A DNA stretch of 64,000 bases from Limimaricola sp. (GTDB lineage: Bacteria; Pseudomonadota; Alphaproteobacteria; Rhodobacterales; Rhodobacteraceae). Positions 63,753 to 64,000 of the stretch are shown in pieces (the stretch's first letter is position 1; the number at the start of each line of letters is the position of its first letter). A program made the translations under genes and the position numbers. The stretch lies in NCBI RefSeq assembly GCF_016125575.1, contig NZ_WGLM01000003.1, positions 124,001-188,000 on the forward strand, in the 5' to 3' direction. The notes beneath the pieces were generated by a model that saw only the letters and a program-made list of their open reading frames with translations, did no database searches and had not been told where the DNA came from.

Positions 63753-64000
63753 GCTGGTCTCCTGTTCTGGCTGGCCGCGCGCGGGATGTCTTGGCTGTCT
63801 TTGAGAGACGGTCCTAACATCACGGACCGGGCGCATCCTGCTCTGGATCAGCCCATGATCGGGCTTTCCTGCCATTATAGCACATGATTTGTGGTGTTCG
63901 GTCGGACTTTCCCCTCCCGCGGCACAGGTTCGAAAGGTTTTTCCGATGTCCCTAGTCCCTGATGTATCGGGCAACGCCGCGCTCGCGATCGTGGAATCGC

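Overview
The window looks like a chromosomal segment of a high-G+C alphaproteobacterium of the Rhodobacterales (Rhodobacter/Paracoccus type). Evidence: a permuted two-piece ssrA gene whose tag reads ANDNRAPAMALAA, an alpha-type SspB, a DUF1476 F1-ATPase zeta inhibitor, an RNase E with an acidic insert in its S1 domain, a trgA-trgB-cysK tellurite-resistance locus with a neighbouring cfa, an AcuI-type acryloyl-CoA reductase, and a corrinoid/betaine-type one-carbon module. Species cannot be given from sequence alone.

Region 1 (1-12.6 kb) is accessory DNA lying on the 3' side of a tRNA-Ser(GGA) gene. It holds a tyrosine integrase cut by the window edge, an AlpA-like regulator, small helix-turn-helix proteins, an orphan phage tail fibre, a DprA-like/phosphoribosyltransferase gene pair of lower G+C, a terminase-small-subunit-like protein and an XRE repressor. 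It also carries a signalling cassette: a membrane histidine kinase, a receiver protein lacking its phospho-acceptor Asp, a complete LuxI-family acyl-homoserine-lactone synthase and a second, intact receiver. No LuxR is present in the window. This region is the most novel part.

Region 2 (12.7-24.6 kb) is mostly core genes on the minus strand: alaX, a DUF3772/MscS channel, cysK, trgB, trgA, cfa, DNA photolyase, a class-V aminotransferase, acuI and a DinB-fold protein. Region 3 (24.6-29.3 kb, plus strand) has an SH3 secreted protein, a small membrane protein, ssrA, a vWA protein, sspB and the fumC-DUF4169-RHH operon; ssrA and sspB supply the tag and the adaptor of one protein-quality pathway. 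Region 4 (29.3-41.9 kb, minus strand) has a P450 with a membrane hydrolase, ccdA, rne with a long leader, dctB-dctD (DctD lacks GAFTGA), and purC-purS-ADH-purQ.

Region 5 (42-58.9 kb) holds the corrinoid one-carbon parts (homocysteine methyltransferase, corrinoid protein, a 54-residue membrane protein, DUF1638, and a distant Fe-S/ASKHA reactivase), together with mntH, sufE, rnd, purN-purM, a CPBP protease-like protein, tRNA(CAU), guaB and a DedA-like protein. Region 6 (58.9-64 kb) starts with tRNA-Gly(CCC) followed by a truncated integrase, the trace of a second island. It then has an OmpA-like protein with about 19 ten-residue repeats, two small proteins and a Crp/Fnr regulator that may initiate at ATC.
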